Shown in pieces: positions 10,714 through 18,674 of a stretch of DNA of 64,000 nt. Under the pieces are notes generated by a model. It made no database searches, was not told the DNA's origin, and saw only the letters and a program-made list of their open reading frames with translations. This DNA is from Bacillus sp. B-jedd (GTDB lineage Bacteria; Bacillota; Bacilli; Bacillales; Cytobacillaceae): assembly GCF_000821085.1 (NCBI RefSeq), contig NZ_CCXR01000001.1, forward strand, positions 2,935,001 to 2,999,000, written 5' to 3'. The first letter of the stretch is position 1. Each line of letters begins with the position of its first letter. Made by a program: the position numbers and the translations under genes.

Positions 10714-10800
10714 CATGCCAGTAAAAACAGCCTGGCGCCGCCAAGTCATGAGCCTGTCCCTACTATAGGGGTGTTTTTCTAAAAAAGATGCTGCATTTTG

Positions 10801-11433
10801 TCAGCCTGGATTAGACAATTTCCTTAACTTCCTGTATGCGCGAAGCATTCCTTGCTCATCTCCGGAACGAATTGCCTCAAGGATCGATTGATAGTCCTCA
10901 GGCTTCCCCTTTTCGGCAACAAAACCCTGGGAGTTATAATAATCTTTCAATATTACCCAGATTCTCATAAACAGATGGTTATCCGCAAGGCATATGAGCT
11001 GAAGAAAAAACTCGTCATCATCCACCACAGGTTTTTCGGCGAGTTCAACCAACTTCACGGTAGGCTGTCCGCCTTTTCGCAAAAGGATTTTCAGGCAGTC
11101 TTTTTCGATATAGTATTTTGTTTCCTTAACGTCCTGTTTCGCTTTTTCATCCTGAAGAATAAAAGTGCTTAAAAGCTGGACCAATTGATTACCCTTGAAA
11201 TCACGTATATAGGTCCCTTCTCCTCTTCTAGTCTCAATCAGGCCAAGAAGTTCTAGAGCCCTTAGCGCCTCCCGGACAGAGGAGCGCCCAACGTTTAGGC
11301 GCTCAGTCAGTTCCCGTTCGGAAGGGATCTTATCCCCAGTTTTCAAGCCATCTGCGGTAATCATTTCCCTTAGCTGTCTCACAATTTCTATATAAACCTT
11401 CGAGTTTTCCTTTTGTCTCTTAGCTGTTTCCAT
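10801..11433 (-). CDS. GntR-family (FadR/FCD-type) transcriptional regulator
   Basis: A 210-residue protein with an N-terminal winged helix-turn-helix (about residues 14-78; GDKIPSERELTERLNVGRSS, then RRGEGTYI) and a short all-alpha C-terminal domain (about 85-205) resembling FCD. The histidines that usually bind metal in FCD domains are not where expected: the FH position reads FF (142-143) and the last helix starts with Y181. The ligand may therefore differ from the usual metal-bound carboxylate. Its ATG overlaps the ytsJ stop by one base, so the two are co-translated. Operator-like sites lie before ytsJ and accDA. I do not know a B. subtilis 168 counterpart. Confidence 0.85.
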   Translation of the reverse strand: METAKRQKENSKVYIEIVRQLREMITADGLKTGDKIPSERELTERLNVGRSSVREALRALELLGLIETRRGEGTYIRDFKGNQLVQLLSTFILQDEKAKQDVKETKYYIEKDCLKILLRKGGQPTVKLVELAEKPVVDDDEFFLQLICLADNHLFMRIWVILKDYYNSQGFVAEKGKPEDYQSILEAIRSGDEQGMLRAYRKLRKLSNPG

Positions 11434-12671
11434 TACTGGCCTTTCCCAATCTGTGAAAGCCGTTCTGTCTTCTCTTTTATGTCTTCCGGGTTTACTTTTT
11501 TCCTCGCGACACCAGTTTCCATTGCAGCCCTTGCGACAGCGGAAGCAACCGCGGGTGCTACACGGGGATCGAAAGGCCCCGGAATAACGTAATCAGCACT
11601 CAGTTCATCCTCACTAATAAGGCCTGCGATGGCTTCGACTGCCGCAACTTTCATTTTTTCGTTAATTTGTGTGGCCCTTACATCAAGTGCGCCGCGAAAA
11701 ATGCCCGGAAATGCGAGAACATTATTTACTTGGTTCGGAAAATCGGATCGGCCTGTGCCAATTACCCTCGCACCCGCCTCTTTTGCTTCATCCGGCATGA
11801 TTTCCGGAGTCGGATTCGCCATTGCAAAAATAACCGGGTCTTCATTCATTGACACTACCATCTCTTTTGTCAGGGAGCCTGCCGCAGAGACACCTATAAA
11901 CACATCCGCGCCTTTAATGACATCCTCAAGCCCGCCTTGAAGTCTGTCCCTGTTCGTAAAACGGGCTACTTCATCCTTGATGGCATTCATGCCTGTAGGA
12001 CGGCCTTCATAAATTGCGCCTTTTGTATCGCACATAATAATATCACGAACACCATAGCTGTAAAGCAGTTTAATAATGGCAATGCCGGCAGCTCCAGCAC
12101 CATTTGCAACCACTTTTATTTCATTCATTTTTTTGCCAGTAATTTTCAGTGCATTGACCAATCCGGCGACCGTTACAATAGCAGTACCATGCTGGTCATC
12201 ATGGAAAATGGGAATATCGGTTTCCTTTTTAAGCCTCTCCTCTATTTCAAAACATTTGGGAGCTGCGATATCTTCAAGGTTCACACCGCCGAATGTAGGC
12301 TCAAGATACTTAACGGTTTCTATTATTTTTTCCACATCATTTGTATTCAGGCAAATCGGAAATGCATCTACCCCTGCGAAGCTTTTGAAAAGGACAGCTT
12401 TTCCCTCCATGACTGGAAGGGCTGCCTCCGGCCCGATATTACCGAGCCCCAAAACAGCGGTCCCGTCAGAAACAACTGCGACCATGTTTCCCTTCATGGT
12501 GTAATCATAGACTGTTTCCGGCTTATCATATATCTCCTTGCAAGGCTCGGCAACCCCAGGGGAATAAGCAAGGCTCAAGTCCCGGGCATTCCTTACCTCT
12601 ACTTTCGATTTAGATTCCAATTTCCCTTGATGAAGGCGGTGCATATGCAAAGCTTCTTCTCGCAGCGTCAA
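11433..12671 (-). CDS. ytsJ: NADP-dependent malic enzyme YtsJ
   Basis: Oxidative decarboxylation of malate to pyruvate, giving NADPH. The 412-residue protein has the malic N-terminal domain (SLAYSPGVAEPC, VVSDGTAVLGLGNIG), FHDDQHGTA for metal and substrate, and a Rossmann segment VANGAGAAGIAI. The start is TTG at 12671 with AAAGGAGTG about 8 nt upstream. It forms an operon with the FCD regulator. A promoter with a FadR-type operator-like site just downstream of its transcription start suggests repression by that regulator. NADPH and the nearby accDA point to fatty-acid synthesis as the shared theme. Confidence 0.95.
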   Translation of the reverse strand: MTLREEALHMHRLHQGKLESKSKVEVRNARDLSLAYSPGVAEPCKEIYDKPETVYDYTMKGNMVAVVSDGTAVLGLGNIGPEAALPVMEGKAVLFKSFAGVDAFPICLNTNDVEKIIETVKYLEPTFGGVNLEDIAAPKCFEIEERLKKETDIPIFHDDQHGTAIVTVAGLVNALKITGKKMNEIKVVANGAGAAGIAIIKLLYSYGVRDIIMCDTKGAIYEGRPTGMNAIKDEVARFTNRDRLQGGLEDVIKGADVFIGVSAAGSLTKEMVVSMNEDPVIFAMANPTPEIMPDEAKEAGARVIGTGRSDFPNQVNNVLAFPGIFRGALDVRATQINEKMKVAAVEAIAGLISEDELSADYVIPGPFDPRVAPAVASAVARAAMETGVARKKVNPEDIKEKTERLSQIGKGQ

Positions 12672-12720
12672 GGCTTTTCACTCCTTTAGATATGGAAGGA
12701 ATTCGTTCCCATCCCTGTTT

Positions 12721-12736
12721 CCGGTGGTCAGACCAC
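12721..12736. promoter_or_regulatory. FadR/PdhR-type operator upstream of ytsJ
   Basis: CCGGTGGTCAGACCAC; the central GTGGTCAGACCAC is a perfect palindrome about its middle base and fits TGGTNNNACCA. It covers about +7 to +22 of the predicted ytsJ transcript, a position suited to repression. Confidence 0.7.
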
Positions 12737-12749
12737 ACTTTCTTTTACC

Positions 12750-12777
12750 ACTATATCACAACTTTTTTCGATGTAAA
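12750..12777 (-). promoter_or_regulatory. promoter of ytsJ-gntR
   Basis: Minus strand: TTTACA (12777-12772), a 16-nt spacer, TATAGT (12755-12750). Transcription would start near 12743, just before the operator-like palindrome. Confidence 0.6.
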
Positions 12778-12795
12778 GAGAGAACTTTTGACTGA

Positions 12796-15700
12796 TTATT
12801 TCAAAACAACATTGTTTTTTCCAAGCAAATTGCTTAGTTGGCTGATTAGGGATTCGGAGGTCTTCACTCCGTATTCCTCTCCCAGCCGAATTGTTTTATT
12901 TACCCCCTCATAATGAAGGACCACTTCTGTTTTCCCTCTGCTGGCAGAAAGAAGTGTTTCCAATTTGGCCAGGCACTCAGGTTCCTGATTTTCATGCAAA
13001 AGCTTTAAATAAAGGCGCTCCTTGTGCCGTCCCTTTATCCAGTCGCCTATTTGCTCAGCTTTCCGGATAATGAATTGGTTTTTTTCGTCCCGACTTTCCA
13101 CTTTCCCCTCAAAAACAGTCATTGACCCCTGGCTGACCAGGCCGGAGTATTTCTTGTAAATCTCCGGGAAAGCGATCGCTTCCATCTCGCCGCTCGAATC
13201 ACTGATTGTCAGGAATGCCATCGGATCGCCTTTTTTCGTACGGATTTTTTTTACGCCCGTTATATATACTCCAACGGCTTGCTGTCCGGGACCTGGAGTT
13301 ATTTCCGCAATTGGTATGGCCCCTCTTTCATGAAGTGTGTTTTCATGGATGGAGAGGGGATGGCTGGATAAATAGAAACCGAGCACTTCCTTTTCATAAG
13401 CAAGCTTATGTTCAAGGGTGAGCGGGTCAACCTCCATATACTTCGGTTTCGGCATCAAGTCGTCCGCTGTGAACAGCGCCCCCTGGCCATCCTCCTCCGG
13501 CCTCATCAATTGGGCATGTTCAATGGCAATATCGAGACTGGCGAGCAAAGTGGCACGATCCTTGCCGAATTCATCAAGGCTCCCCGAATGGATCAGGGAT
13601 TCAAGTGTTTTTCTATTAGCAGTCTTCTTCGATAGCCGGATGCAAAAGTCAAAAAGATCGCCGAAAGGCTTTTTCCTTCTTTCACTGACAATTTCCCTAA
13701 TAGCAGGCCCGCCGAGACCTTTAATAGCACCAAGGCCAAAACGGATGCCGCCTTTTTCCCCATGAAAGGAATACCGGCTCCGATTTATGGATGGCGGGAA
13801 TACCGCTATCCCCATTGTTTTTAACTCACGGATATATTGGGCGATTTTCAAGTCGTTACCGATTACCGATGTCAGGAGACCCGCCATGAAATGTGCCGGA
13901 TAATGGGCCTTCAAATAGGCAAGCTGGCAGGAAATAACGCTGTAAGCAACTGCATGGCTTTTATTAAAACCGTAGTTCGCGAACCGGACAATTAAATCAT
14001 ACACCTCATTGGCGGCCGCTGCCCCGTAACCTTTCTTTAGGGCTCCATTGACAAAGTGTTCCCTTTCTTTGTCAAGGACGTCTTTTTTCTTTTTGCCCAC
14101 CGCTCTTCTTAAAAGGTCGGCCTCTCCCAATGAGAAGCCCGCCATTATGGATGCGACCTGCATGATCTGTTCCTGGTAAACGATTACTCCATATGTATTT
14201 TCCAGGATGGACTTTAAATCTTCATGGGGATAGGTAATACTTTCCCGCCCATGCTTCCTGTCGATGAAAAGAGGAATGTTTTCCATCGGGCCAGGCCTGT
14301 AAAGCGCATTGACCGCGACAATATCCTCAAACCGTGTCGGCCTCAGACGGGTAAGGACCTTTCTCATCCCTTCAGATTCAAGCTGAAAGATGCCTGTTGT
14401 CTCCCCTCTGGCCAATAATTCAAAGGTTTGTCTGTCATTAAGAGGAATTGAGCGGACATCTAATTTCCGGTTTTGCTCACGCTGGATTGAAGAAACGATC
14501 CCCTCAATGAGCGAAAGATTCCGTAAGCCAAGAAAGTCCATTTTCAACAGACCGATTTCTTCCAAATACTCCATTGAATACTGAGTCAAATAAATACCAT
14601 TATGGCCATTTTGTATGGGAATCAAATCCACGAGCGGCCGACCGCTAATCACAACACCGGCGGCATGGGTGGACGTATGCCTCGGCAGTCCTTCTAGTTT
14701 CATGGCAGTTTGGAACAGCCTTTCATTAAACGGACTTTCCGCTGCCAAGTCCCTAAGTTTTTTCGATTCACGATATGCATCTTCAAGCGTGATTCCAATC
14801 CGGGAAGGAATCGCTTTTGACCAGGTATCCAACTCTTTCGAATTGAGGCCAAAAGCCCTGCCGACATCGCGTATGGACGCTTTAGCGGCCAGGGTCCCAA
14901 AGGTCGCGATTTGAGCGACATGAAGCTCCCCATATTTTCGGGCGACGTATTCTATCATTTCATCCCGCCGGTGGTCCGGAAAATCGATATCGATATCCGG
15001 CATTGTCACCCGCTCAGGATTTAGGAACCTTTCAAAAAGCAAACCATGCTCTAGCGGATCTACATCAGTAATAAATAGCGCGTAGGCAACAAGGGAGCCC
15101 GCAGCCGATCCCCTGCCTGGCCCTGTTAAAATGCCCTTTTCACGTGCATATTTCATAAAATCCCAAACAATCAGGAAATAGTCTTCATATTTCATATTTT
15201 TAATGACAGAAAGTTCAAATCGGAGCCTATCATCATATACGGGTGAGTAATTTGGGACACGCCTCTCCAGCCCTTCAAAACATTGCTGTTCAAGCACTTC
15301 CCCCGGGGTTTTCCCTATTCCAAGGGGATAACTAGGCATATGCAAATAGCCAAATTCTATCGTAACATCACATTGTCCGGCAATGACCAATGTATTTTCA
15401 AGCGCGTCCGGACGGTCTGCAAAGAGTTCCGCCATTTGGGCGGCGTCCTTCAAATAATACTCCTCACCATCGAGCCGGCTTCTTCCTTCATCCTGAAGTT
15501 TCATCCCGTCCCTTATCGCCAGCAGGCATTCATGGGCAAGTGAATCTTCTTTTTCAAGATAATGGACCGCATTGGCTGCGACCGTCTCTAAACCGAGATT
15601 TGTCGCCAGTCGGGCAAGCAGGCCTTCAAGCTGCCGCTCACTTTCAAGGCCATGACGATGGAGCGACAGGAAAAAACTCCCCTTGAATATGTCCGAATAA

Positions 15701-16149
15701 GTCCTTGCAGCATTGGAGGCTTCTTCCTCTTTCCCTTCAAGGAGCAAATTTTCTATTTTCCCTTCCGGACCCGGTGTCAGGGCAAAGAGGCCCTCGGCAT
15801 AATGGCGGAGCCATTTCAGCGGCAGACCATCACGGGCCTTTGTCTGGATAGCGCTTGAGATTTTAAGGAGGTTATGAAAGCCCTTCTCATTTTTTGCAAG
15901 CAAGACAAGGGGAAAAGCATTGTCTTCCCCTTCCTCGGAGCTGATATCAGCTGTCAGTCCGAGAATCGGCTGAATTCCCTGTTTCCTGCATTCCTTATAA
16001 AATTCAATCGCCCCGTACATGACGTTCCTGTCTGTCAGTGCAAGCGCCTTAAACCCCTTTTGTTTCGCGGTTAAGACAAGATTTTTTACGGAAGCGGTGC
16101 TGCTTAGGAGGCTGTAGGCACTATATGTATGAAGGTGAATGAAAGACAT
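12796..16149 (-). CDS. dnaE: DNA polymerase III alpha subunit DnaE
   Basis: Replicative C-family polymerase; in Bacillus DnaE extends primers before handing over to PolC. The 1117 residues match the expected length. The PHP domain begins at the N-terminus (FIHLHTYSAYSLL), the polymerase core has the catalytic PDIDIDFPD and GPGRGSAAGS, tandem helix-hairpin-helix motifs follow, and a C-terminal OB-fold lies at about 960-1050 (VGVYITGVKKIRTKKG). No exonuclease domain is inserted, which separates it from PolC. AAAAGGT precedes the ATG. A LexA-like box lies 57 nt upstream. Confidence 0.97.
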   Translation of the reverse strand: MSFIHLHTYSAYSLLSSTASVKNLVLTAKQKGFKALALTDRNVMYGAIEFYKECRKQGIQPILGLTADISSEEGEDNAFPLVLLAKNEKGFHNLLKISSAIQTKARDGLPLKWLRHYAEGLFALTPGPEGKIENLLLEGKEEEASNAARTYSDIFKGSFFLSLHRHGLESERQLEGLLARLATNLGLETVAANAVHYLEKEDSLAHECLLAIRDGMKLQDEGRSRLDGEEYYLKDAAQMAELFADRPDALENTLVIAGQCDVTIEFGYLHMPSYPLGIGKTPGEVLEQQCFEGLERRVPNYSPVYDDRLRFELSVIKNMKYEDYFLIVWDFMKYAREKGILTGPGRGSAAGSLVAYALFITDVDPLEHGLLFERFLNPERVTMPDIDIDFPDHRRDEMIEYVARKYGELHVAQIATFGTLAAKASIRDVGRAFGLNSKELDTWSKAIPSRIGITLEDAYRESKKLRDLAAESPFNERLFQTAMKLEGLPRHTSTHAAGVVISGRPLVDLIPIQNGHNGIYLTQYSMEYLEEIGLLKMDFLGLRNLSLIEGIVSSIQREQNRKLDVRSIPLNDRQTFELLARGETTGIFQLESEGMRKVLTRLRPTRFEDIVAVNALYRPGPMENIPLFIDRKHGRESITYPHEDLKSILENTYGVIVYQEQIMQVASIMAGFSLGEADLLRRAVGKKKKDVLDKEREHFVNGALKKGYGAAAANEVYDLIVRFANYGFNKSHAVAYSVISCQLAYLKAHYPAHFMAGLLTSVIGNDLKIAQYIRELKTMGIAVFPPSINRSRYSFHGEKGGIRFGLGAIKGLGGPAIREIVSERRKKPFGDLFDFCIRLSKKTANRKTLESLIHSGSLDEFGKDRATLLASLDIAIEHAQLMRPEEDGQGALFTADDLMPKPKYMEVDPLTLEHKLAYEKEVLGFYLSSHPLSIHENTLHERGAIPIAEITPGPGQQAVGVYITGVKKIRTKKGDPMAFLTISDSSGEMEAIAFPEIYKKYSGLVSQGSMTVFEGKVESRDEKNQFIIRKAEQIGDWIKGRHKERLYLKLLHENQEPECLAKLETLLSASRGKTEVVLHYEGVNKTIRLGEEYGVKTSESLISQLSNLLGKNNVVLK

Positions 16150-16205
16150 TTTTTCACAACCTTTTAACTCATCTTATTTCTATTATAGAACTTCATATGG
16201 CAAAA

Positions 16206-16219
16206 GGAAAATATGTTCC
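16206..16219 (-). promoter_or_regulatory. possible LexA (DinR) box upstream of dnaE
   Basis: The minus strand reads GGAACATATTTTCC, 12 of 14 positions against the Bacillus box CGAACRNRYGTTYC. From memory, dnaE belongs to the LexA regulon in B. subtilis. A related inverted half-copy, GGGAACATATT, lies at 16272-16282. Confidence 0.45.
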
Positions 16220-16275
16220 CATTTATTCCCCTTCAACTTCCCGGATGGATTCCGTACTTAAAAAGGTCCCCGGGA

Positions 16276-16304
16276 ACATATTCCTACCAGGTTGTCCATA
16301 TGAT
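16276..16304 (+). promoter_or_regulatory. possible sigma-E promoter of ytrHI
   Basis: ACATATT (16276-16282), a 14-nt spacer and CATATGAT (16297-16304) resemble the sigma-E pattern ATATT / CATACAAT. Expression in the mother cell fits the sporulation role of YtrH and YtrI. Confidence 0.45.
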
Positions 16305-16343
16305 TGAAGTAAGGGACTATTCCGAAAGAGAAGGATGGATTCG

Positions 16344-16682
16344 ATGAATCAGGCAGGATTTATTACCACGTTCATACAAAGTTATTTTATTGCACTTGGG
16401 GTTTTACTAGGGGGAGCCTTAATAGGCGGGATTGCTTCCTTTATGACAGGGCAGCCGGTGTTGACGACCATCGCGAGGCTGTCATCTTCCTTAAGGATAT
16501 GGGCAATTGTCGCAGCCATTGGCGGGACATTTGATCCAATCTATCAAATTGAGAGAGGAATTTTCGATGGGCAAACAAAGGACATTGTCAAACAGATCCT
16601 TTTCATCCTTTCGGCTCTCGGCGGGGCCCAGACAGGCGCTTTGCTGATTAACTGGTTTACCCAGGAGTTCATCCCGTCATGA
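16344..16682 (+). CDS. ytrH: sporulation membrane protein YtrH
   Basis: A 112-residue membrane protein with about three hydrophobic helices and the conserved middle LRIWAIVAAIGGTFDPIYQIERG. It belongs to the YtrH family, required for efficient sporulation in B. subtilis; the molecular role is unknown to me. The ATG at 16344 is 8 nt behind AAGGA; an in-frame ATG at 16335 overlaps that ribosome binding site and is less likely. Its stop overlaps the ytrI start (ATGA). Confidence 0.9.
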   Translation: MNQAGFITTFIQSYFIALGVLLGGALIGGIASFMTGQPVLTTIARLSSSLRIWAIVAAIGGTFDPIYQIERGIFDGQTKDIVKQILFILSALGGAQTGALLINWFTQEFIPS

Positions 16683-17182
16683 GAGTCCCTCCGTATTATA
16701 AAGATCGATCATGGCAGCGTTTTTTTGTAGGGCTGGCTTTAGGCGGCGTTGTCAGCTGGCTTTTATTTCTTTATATGCATGGCATTCTTCAGGAAAGGCA
16801 AACGCTGCTCATAAAAAAACAACAGGATGAAATCCAGGACCTTAAGGATGACATTATCATTTGGCAGGAAGAATTTAAGAATCTGAACAAAGAAAATATC
16901 GAGAAACTGCTTGTCCAAAACATTACAGTCAAAATTTCTAACTTTAAAAGATACAATCTCGATCTCCTTAGCGTGGCACAAACGGAGGAAGCGGTTGTCG
17001 AGGATCTTAAAACACTGAAAGCAAAGGATATAGAAACCGTTTATAAAAATAAGGATTTAATAAAAAGAGTAATAGAAAACAGGCTTGTTACTATTAATGG
17101 CAAAAAATACAGACTGGAAGTGGATGAACTGATCGTTTTTACCAATGTATATATCCAGCTAAAAATAAATTTGGCCAAATAA
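16679..17182 (+). CDS. ytrI: sporulation membrane protein YtrI
   Basis: A 167-residue protein with one N-terminal membrane helix (about residues 14-32), a coiled-coil-like charged stretch (about 33-75, LIKKQQDEIQDLKDD) and a small C-terminal domain. It matches YtrI, the partner of YtrH in sporulation. The ATGA overlap with ytrH indicates translational coupling, and a strong terminator follows. Confidence 0.88.
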   Translation: MRVPPYYKDRSWQRFFVGLALGGVVSWLLFLYMHGILQERQTLLIKKQQDEIQDLKDDIIIWQEEFKNLNKENIEKLLVQNITVKISNFKRYNLDLLSVAQTEEAVVEDLKTLKAKDIETVYKNKDLIKRVIENRLVTINGKKYRLEVDELIVFTNVYIQLKINLAK

Positions 17183-17221
17183 CCCTCCTTTTTAATAGTA
17201 TTTTGCACGAATGATTCAAAT

Positions 17222-17255
17222 AAAGCCGGCCATATCATTTGGCCGGCCTTTTTTC
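17222..17255. terminator. bidirectional terminator between ytrI and nrnA
   Basis: GCCGGCC and GGCCGGC form the stem around a 9-nt loop, with AAA before and a T-run after, between convergent genes. Confidence 0.87.
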
Positions 17256-17257
17256 GT

Positions 17258-18196
17258 TTATACTGTTTTACAAACCTCATTCATTTCATAAAGTACCTTG
17301 TCTTTTTCCTTCCATGAATAAATCGAGGCTCCGGCTGCAAGCGGATGGCCGCCGCCATCGAAATTCCTGGCGACTCCATTAATGACAGGCCCTTTAGAAC
17401 GGAGCCTAACTCTGATTTGATCATCTTCCTCTATGAAAAACACCCATGCCTTAATTCCCTTTACACTGCCAAGGGTACTGACAAGGAGGGATGCTTCGGA
17501 TGCTTTCGCATCAAATTCCCGAAGGAGTTCCTTTGTCAAAACCACAGAAGCTACCCCATTTTCAAGCATCTCGAAGTTTTGCAGAATATAGCCATTCAGT
17601 TTAATAATATTGGCGTCCAGTTCATACATTTTGTCATAAAGCTCGGTCCTGGAGAAGTTGTAATGGATGAGCTCGCCGGCGTAGGCAAATGTTTTGTCAG
17701 TTGTGCTAGGGTAAAGGAAACGGCCGGTATCCCCGACAATTCCGGCATATAAAAGCCTGGCCGCTTCATCCGTCATTATGAGCCCCCGGTCTTTTCCGGC
17801 GAGATATAATTCATAAATCATTTCGCTGGTGGAACTCGCATCGGTATCCACCCACATCATATCTCCATATGCATCTTCATTTGGATGGTGGTCTATTTTT
17901 ATCAGCTTTTGCCCGAGGGTATATCGGGTATCACAAATTCGCTCAGTATTGGCCGTATCACATACAATGACTAACGCGCCGCTAAAGACATCATCGGCTA
18001 TATCGTCCATCTTCTTTAGATAGGAGAGAGTTTCCTCGTCTTTTCCGACTGTGTAGACGGCTTTTACCGGATAGGAAGCCTTTATGATTTCCGCGAGCCC
18101 GCATTGTGATCCATAAGCGTCGGGGTCTGGCCTGACATGCCGGTGAATGATGATCGTATTGTATTCCTCTATCATTTGCAATATGTTGGTAATCAT
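17258..18196 (-). CDS. nrnA: oligoribonuclease / pAp phosphatase NrnA
   Basis: DHH/DHHA1 phosphoesterase that degrades nanoRNAs to mononucleotides and removes 3'-phosphate from pAp. The 312 residues include the N-terminal HRHVRPDPDAYGSQ metal site, the DHH signature IDHHPNEDAYG (about residue 92) and the C-terminal DHHA1 motif FDGGGHPLAAGA. AAGGAGT precedes the ATG. The position between ytrI and ytpI agrees with B. subtilis ytqI. Confidence 0.95.
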   Translation of the reverse strand: MITNILQMIEEYNTIIIHRHVRPDPDAYGSQCGLAEIIKASYPVKAVYTVGKDEETLSYLKKMDDIADDVFSGALVIVCDTANTERICDTRYTLGQKLIKIDHHPNEDAYGDMMWVDTDASSTSEMIYELYLAGKDRGLIMTDEAARLLYAGIVGDTGRFLYPSTTDKTFAYAGELIHYNFSRTELYDKMYELDANIIKLNGYILQNFEMLENGVASVVLTKELLREFDAKASEASLLVSTLGSVKGIKAWVFFIEEDDQIRVRLRSKGPVINGVARNFDGGGHPLAAGASIYSWKEKDKVLYEMNEVCKTV

Positions 18197-18314
18197 ATAT
18201 TTACTCCTTCAATTCAAATCGTTTTCTTGGCATTTGGGCCTGGCTCTGGAAATTCCCCTGAAATGGGGATACAATACAGTATAGAAACAAAGTTTTTCAT
18301 TCGGAGGTTCAGAC

Positions 18315-18614
18315 ATGCCAGCACTAGTTATTGTTATCGTCATCTCACTGGCTTTTTATGTATTCTATAAGATTAAGTATGTGAGGTGCAGTCGGCCGGC
18401 CGAAAAAAAATGGCTATCCGCGAAATCCGGTATCGCCCTTGGCGCATTTGTCTCGGTTTTCGGGATCAATCAGCTGTTTTTAACGCAATCGGCTGTTACT
18501 TATATTGTTGCAGCTGTCTTCATCCTGCTTGGCGCTATCAATATTCTGTCAGGAATCAAGGCATATAAATTTTATCTGCCGCATGCCATCAAGGAAGCGG
18601 AAGGCAATAGTTAA
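18315..18614 (+). CDS. ytpI: YtpI family membrane protein
   Basis: A 99-residue protein with three hydrophobic helices (about 3-20, 38-56 and 60-80) and a basic loop after the first. It matches the YtpI family, for which I know no function. GGAGG lies 7 nt before the ATG, and it is transcribed divergently from nrnA. A terminator shared with ytoI follows. Confidence 0.87.
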   Translation: MPALVIVIVISLAFYVFYKIKYVRCSRPAEKKWLSAKSGIALGAFVSVFGINQLFLTQSAVTYIVAAVFILLGAINILSGIKAYKFYLPHAIKEAEGNS

Positions 18615-18644
18615 AAATGCGCCCGCCAAAGGCGCATTTTTTTT
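18612..18644. terminator. bidirectional terminator between ytpI and ytoI
   Basis: AATGCGC and GCGCATT around CCGCCAAAG, followed by eight T on the plus strand. Confidence 0.83.
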
Positions 18645-18674
18645 GCCCATGCTAGAAACTTGTGTCCGCACCCT

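Noticed and set aside
10526..10744. A 72-codon minus-strand frame ending on the accD start, like a leader peptide.
   Set aside because: It has no ribosome binding site at a sensible start, crosses the operator and the stem-loop, and its sequence does not look like a protein.
13114..13138. CTGGCTGACCAGG inside dnaE, resembling the FadR-type operator.
   Set aside because: It lies within coding sequence, the spacing differs (TGGCTGACCA), and it lacks the CCGGTGG context of the two intergenic sites.
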